DNA from: Halomonas shengliensis
GTDB lineage: Bacteria; Pseudomonadota; Gammaproteobacteria; Pseudomonadales; Halomonadaceae
Direction of reading: 5' to 3'
Assembly (NCBI RefSeq): GCF_900104135.1
Contig: NZ_FNIV01000007.1
Coordinates: 107,146-171,145, forward strand
Length of the DNA: 64,000 nucleotides
Shown: in pieces, positions 60,369-64,000 of the stretch
Layout: each line of letters starts with the position of its first letter
How positions within the stretch are numbered: position 1 is the first letter of the stretch
Translations under genes and position numbers: made by a program
Notes under the pieces: generated by a model
The model's input: the letters and a program-made list of their open reading frames with translations, nothing else
Database searches by the model: none
What the model was told of the DNA's origin: nothing

Positions 60369-60815
60369 ATGACCCAGATCGACTTCTACGTCCTTCCCGA
60401 CAGCACCCTGGAGGCGCGCCTCGACTTCGCCTGCCGGCTGGCCGAGACCATCCAGCGCAAGGGCTACCGGCTGCACCTCCACGCCGAGGATGCGGCCATG
60501 GCCCGGGAGCTCGACGAGGCGCTGTGGACCTTCCGTGACGACGCCTACGTGCCTCACGCCCTGGCCGACGATCCCCTGGCCGGCGAGGTGACGGTCACCA
60601 TCGGCTGGGATGACCCGCCGCCCCCCGAGCGCCCGGTGCAGGCGCTGCTCAACCTCTCCCCCGAGATCCCCGAGTGGTTCTCGCGCTTCGAGCGGGTCGC
60701 CGAGATCATCAACCAGCACCAGGAGGTGCTGGTGGCCAAGCGGCGCTGCTGGCAGACCTACAAGCAGCGTGGCTACCCCATCAAGGCCCACCAGCTGCGC
60801 GGCCAGGCCGGCTGA
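60369..60815 (+). CDS. holC: DNA polymerase III chi subunit HolC
   Basis: 148-aa clamp-loader accessory subunit that links the replisome to SSB. N-terminal TQIDFYVLPDSTLEARLDFA, LWTFRDDAYVPHALADD and the SSB-site region YKQRGYPIKAHQLRG match chi. An ATG two codons earlier (60363) is equally open. No SD is visible; the leader is the end of R1-H. valS follows, and pepA-holC-valS is a conserved order here interrupted by ilvE. Confidence 0.92.
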   Translation: MTQIDFYVLPDSTLEARLDFACRLAETIQRKGYRLHLHAEDAAMARELDEALWTFRDDAYVPHALADDPLAGEVTVTIGWDDPPPPERPVQALLNLSPEIPEWFSRFERVAEIINQHQEVLVAKRRCWQTYKQRGYPIKAHQLRGQAG

Positions 60816-60841
60816 CGGCGCCACCCCCGCCGCGCTATAAT
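60812..60841 (+). promoter_or_regulatory. Promoter of valS
   Basis: CTGACG (60812-60817), an 18-bp spacer and a perfect TATAAT (60836-60841), 78 bp before the valS ATG. The -35 overlaps the holC stop. Confidence 0.7.
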
Positions 60842-60918
60842 CGGGCCCATTTTCCATCGCCCTCTCCTGCCGTCCGGCCACCTGGCCGGCGGTGATCATT
60901 TCTGGACCCGGAACGCCC

Positions 60919-63765
<2,847 letters not shown>

Positions 63766-63787
63766 ACCGGCCTTGAGCGCTACACGG

Positions 63788-63817
63788 GCCCGGCCACCTC
63801 ATGTGGCCGGGCTTTTT
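63788..63817 (+). terminator. Rho-independent terminator of valS
   Basis: A 10-bp stem GCCCGGCCAC/GTGGCCGGGC with loop CTCAT and then five Ts, 22 bp past the valS stop. Confidence 0.93.
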
Positions 63818-63866
63818 CGTGTCCTTGATAACGGCGGCGCCCATTGCGTTACGGCCCCCAGACGCA

Positions 63867-63902
63867 AAAAGCCCCGACCATCACACGATGATCGGGGCTT
63901 TT
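63867..63902 (-). terminator. Terminator of leftward rRNA operon
   Basis: A 16-bp stem with one mismatch (AAAAGCCCCGACCATC with GATGATCGGGGCTTTT), loop ACAC, with T-rich ends in both directions. It lies 9 bp beyond the 5S 3' end, so it closes the rRNA operon; it may also back up valS. Confidence 0.88.
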
Positions 63903-63911
63903 CTGAATAAG

Positions 63912-64000
63912 TGCCTGACGATGACCTACTCTCACATGGGGAAACCCCACACTACCATCGGCGCTGAGCGGTTTCACTGCTGAGTTCGGCATGGGATCAG
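63912..64000 (-). rRNA. 5S rRNA, 3' part (cut by window edge)
   Basis: On the minus strand CTGATCCCATGCCGAACTCA, then GCGCCGATGGTAGTGTGGGG and the end GTCAGGCA are standard 5S rRNA sequence. About 89 of 115-120 nt are inside the window; the 5' end, and presumably 23S and 16S, lie to the right. The rRNA operon is therefore transcribed leftward. Confidence 0.95.

Overview
This 64 kb window is GC-rich chromosomal DNA from a gammaproteobacterium, most likely a moderately halophilic Halomonas-type organism (Halomonadaceae). The main pointers are ectoine hydroxylase (ectD) at the left edge, the fmt-rsmB-trkA-trkH potassium-uptake locus, and conserved pseudomonad/oceanospirillalean gene orders. No phage, plasmid, CRISPR array or transposase gene is seen. 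The genes are almost all core housekeeping.

Layout. 0-6 kb: ectD, a Phe-Gln-Thr tRNA operon with its own promoter and terminator, yggX-mutY, an AsmA protein and a PanZ-like acetyltransferase. 6-9 kb: hisBHAF. 9-18 kb: yjaG, an alkyltransferase-like protein, a glutaminase-fold protein lacking its cysteine, selU-selD, radA, an NlpE-type lipoprotein, an AEC transporter, hisC and suhB. 18-32 kb: trmJ, cysE, a reduced isc cluster (iscR-iscS-iscA, no iscU/hscBA/fdx), ndk, then rlmN-pilF-rodZ-ispG-hisS-yfgM-bamB-der. 32-39 kb: a DUF815 ATPase, an M48 lipoprotein protease, and the leftward lysM-dprA-tsaC-hemF-aroE operon divergent from def-fmt-rsmB-dodecin-trkA-trkH (39-45 kb). 45-54 kb: a TraB-family protein, tapT, a sirtuin, aceK, a cation diffusion facilitator, truC-tcdA. 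53-64 kb: bfr and Fur-box bfd, lptFG divergent from pepA, ilvE, holC-valS, then the 3' end of a leftward rRNA operon (5S).

The most unusual feature is a dispersed, non-coding, hairpin-forming repeat family (called R1 here). Seven full copies and one core-less remnant sit in intergenic gaps. Base-paired arms differ between copies in a compensatory way, and one copy has 14-bp perfect terminal inverted repeats and an 8-bp direct flanking duplication. Two other palindromic elements (R2, R3) look like unrelated MITE-type sequences. Translating R1 gives the recurring peptide seen in several spurious reading frames.

Three proteins seem to have lost catalytic residues while keeping their folds: SuhB (metal-site motif degenerate), a class I glutaminase-like protein (Cys to Gly), and a sirtuin without the zinc cysteines. 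All functional calls come from reading motifs and comparing with remembered family members; no database search was run.
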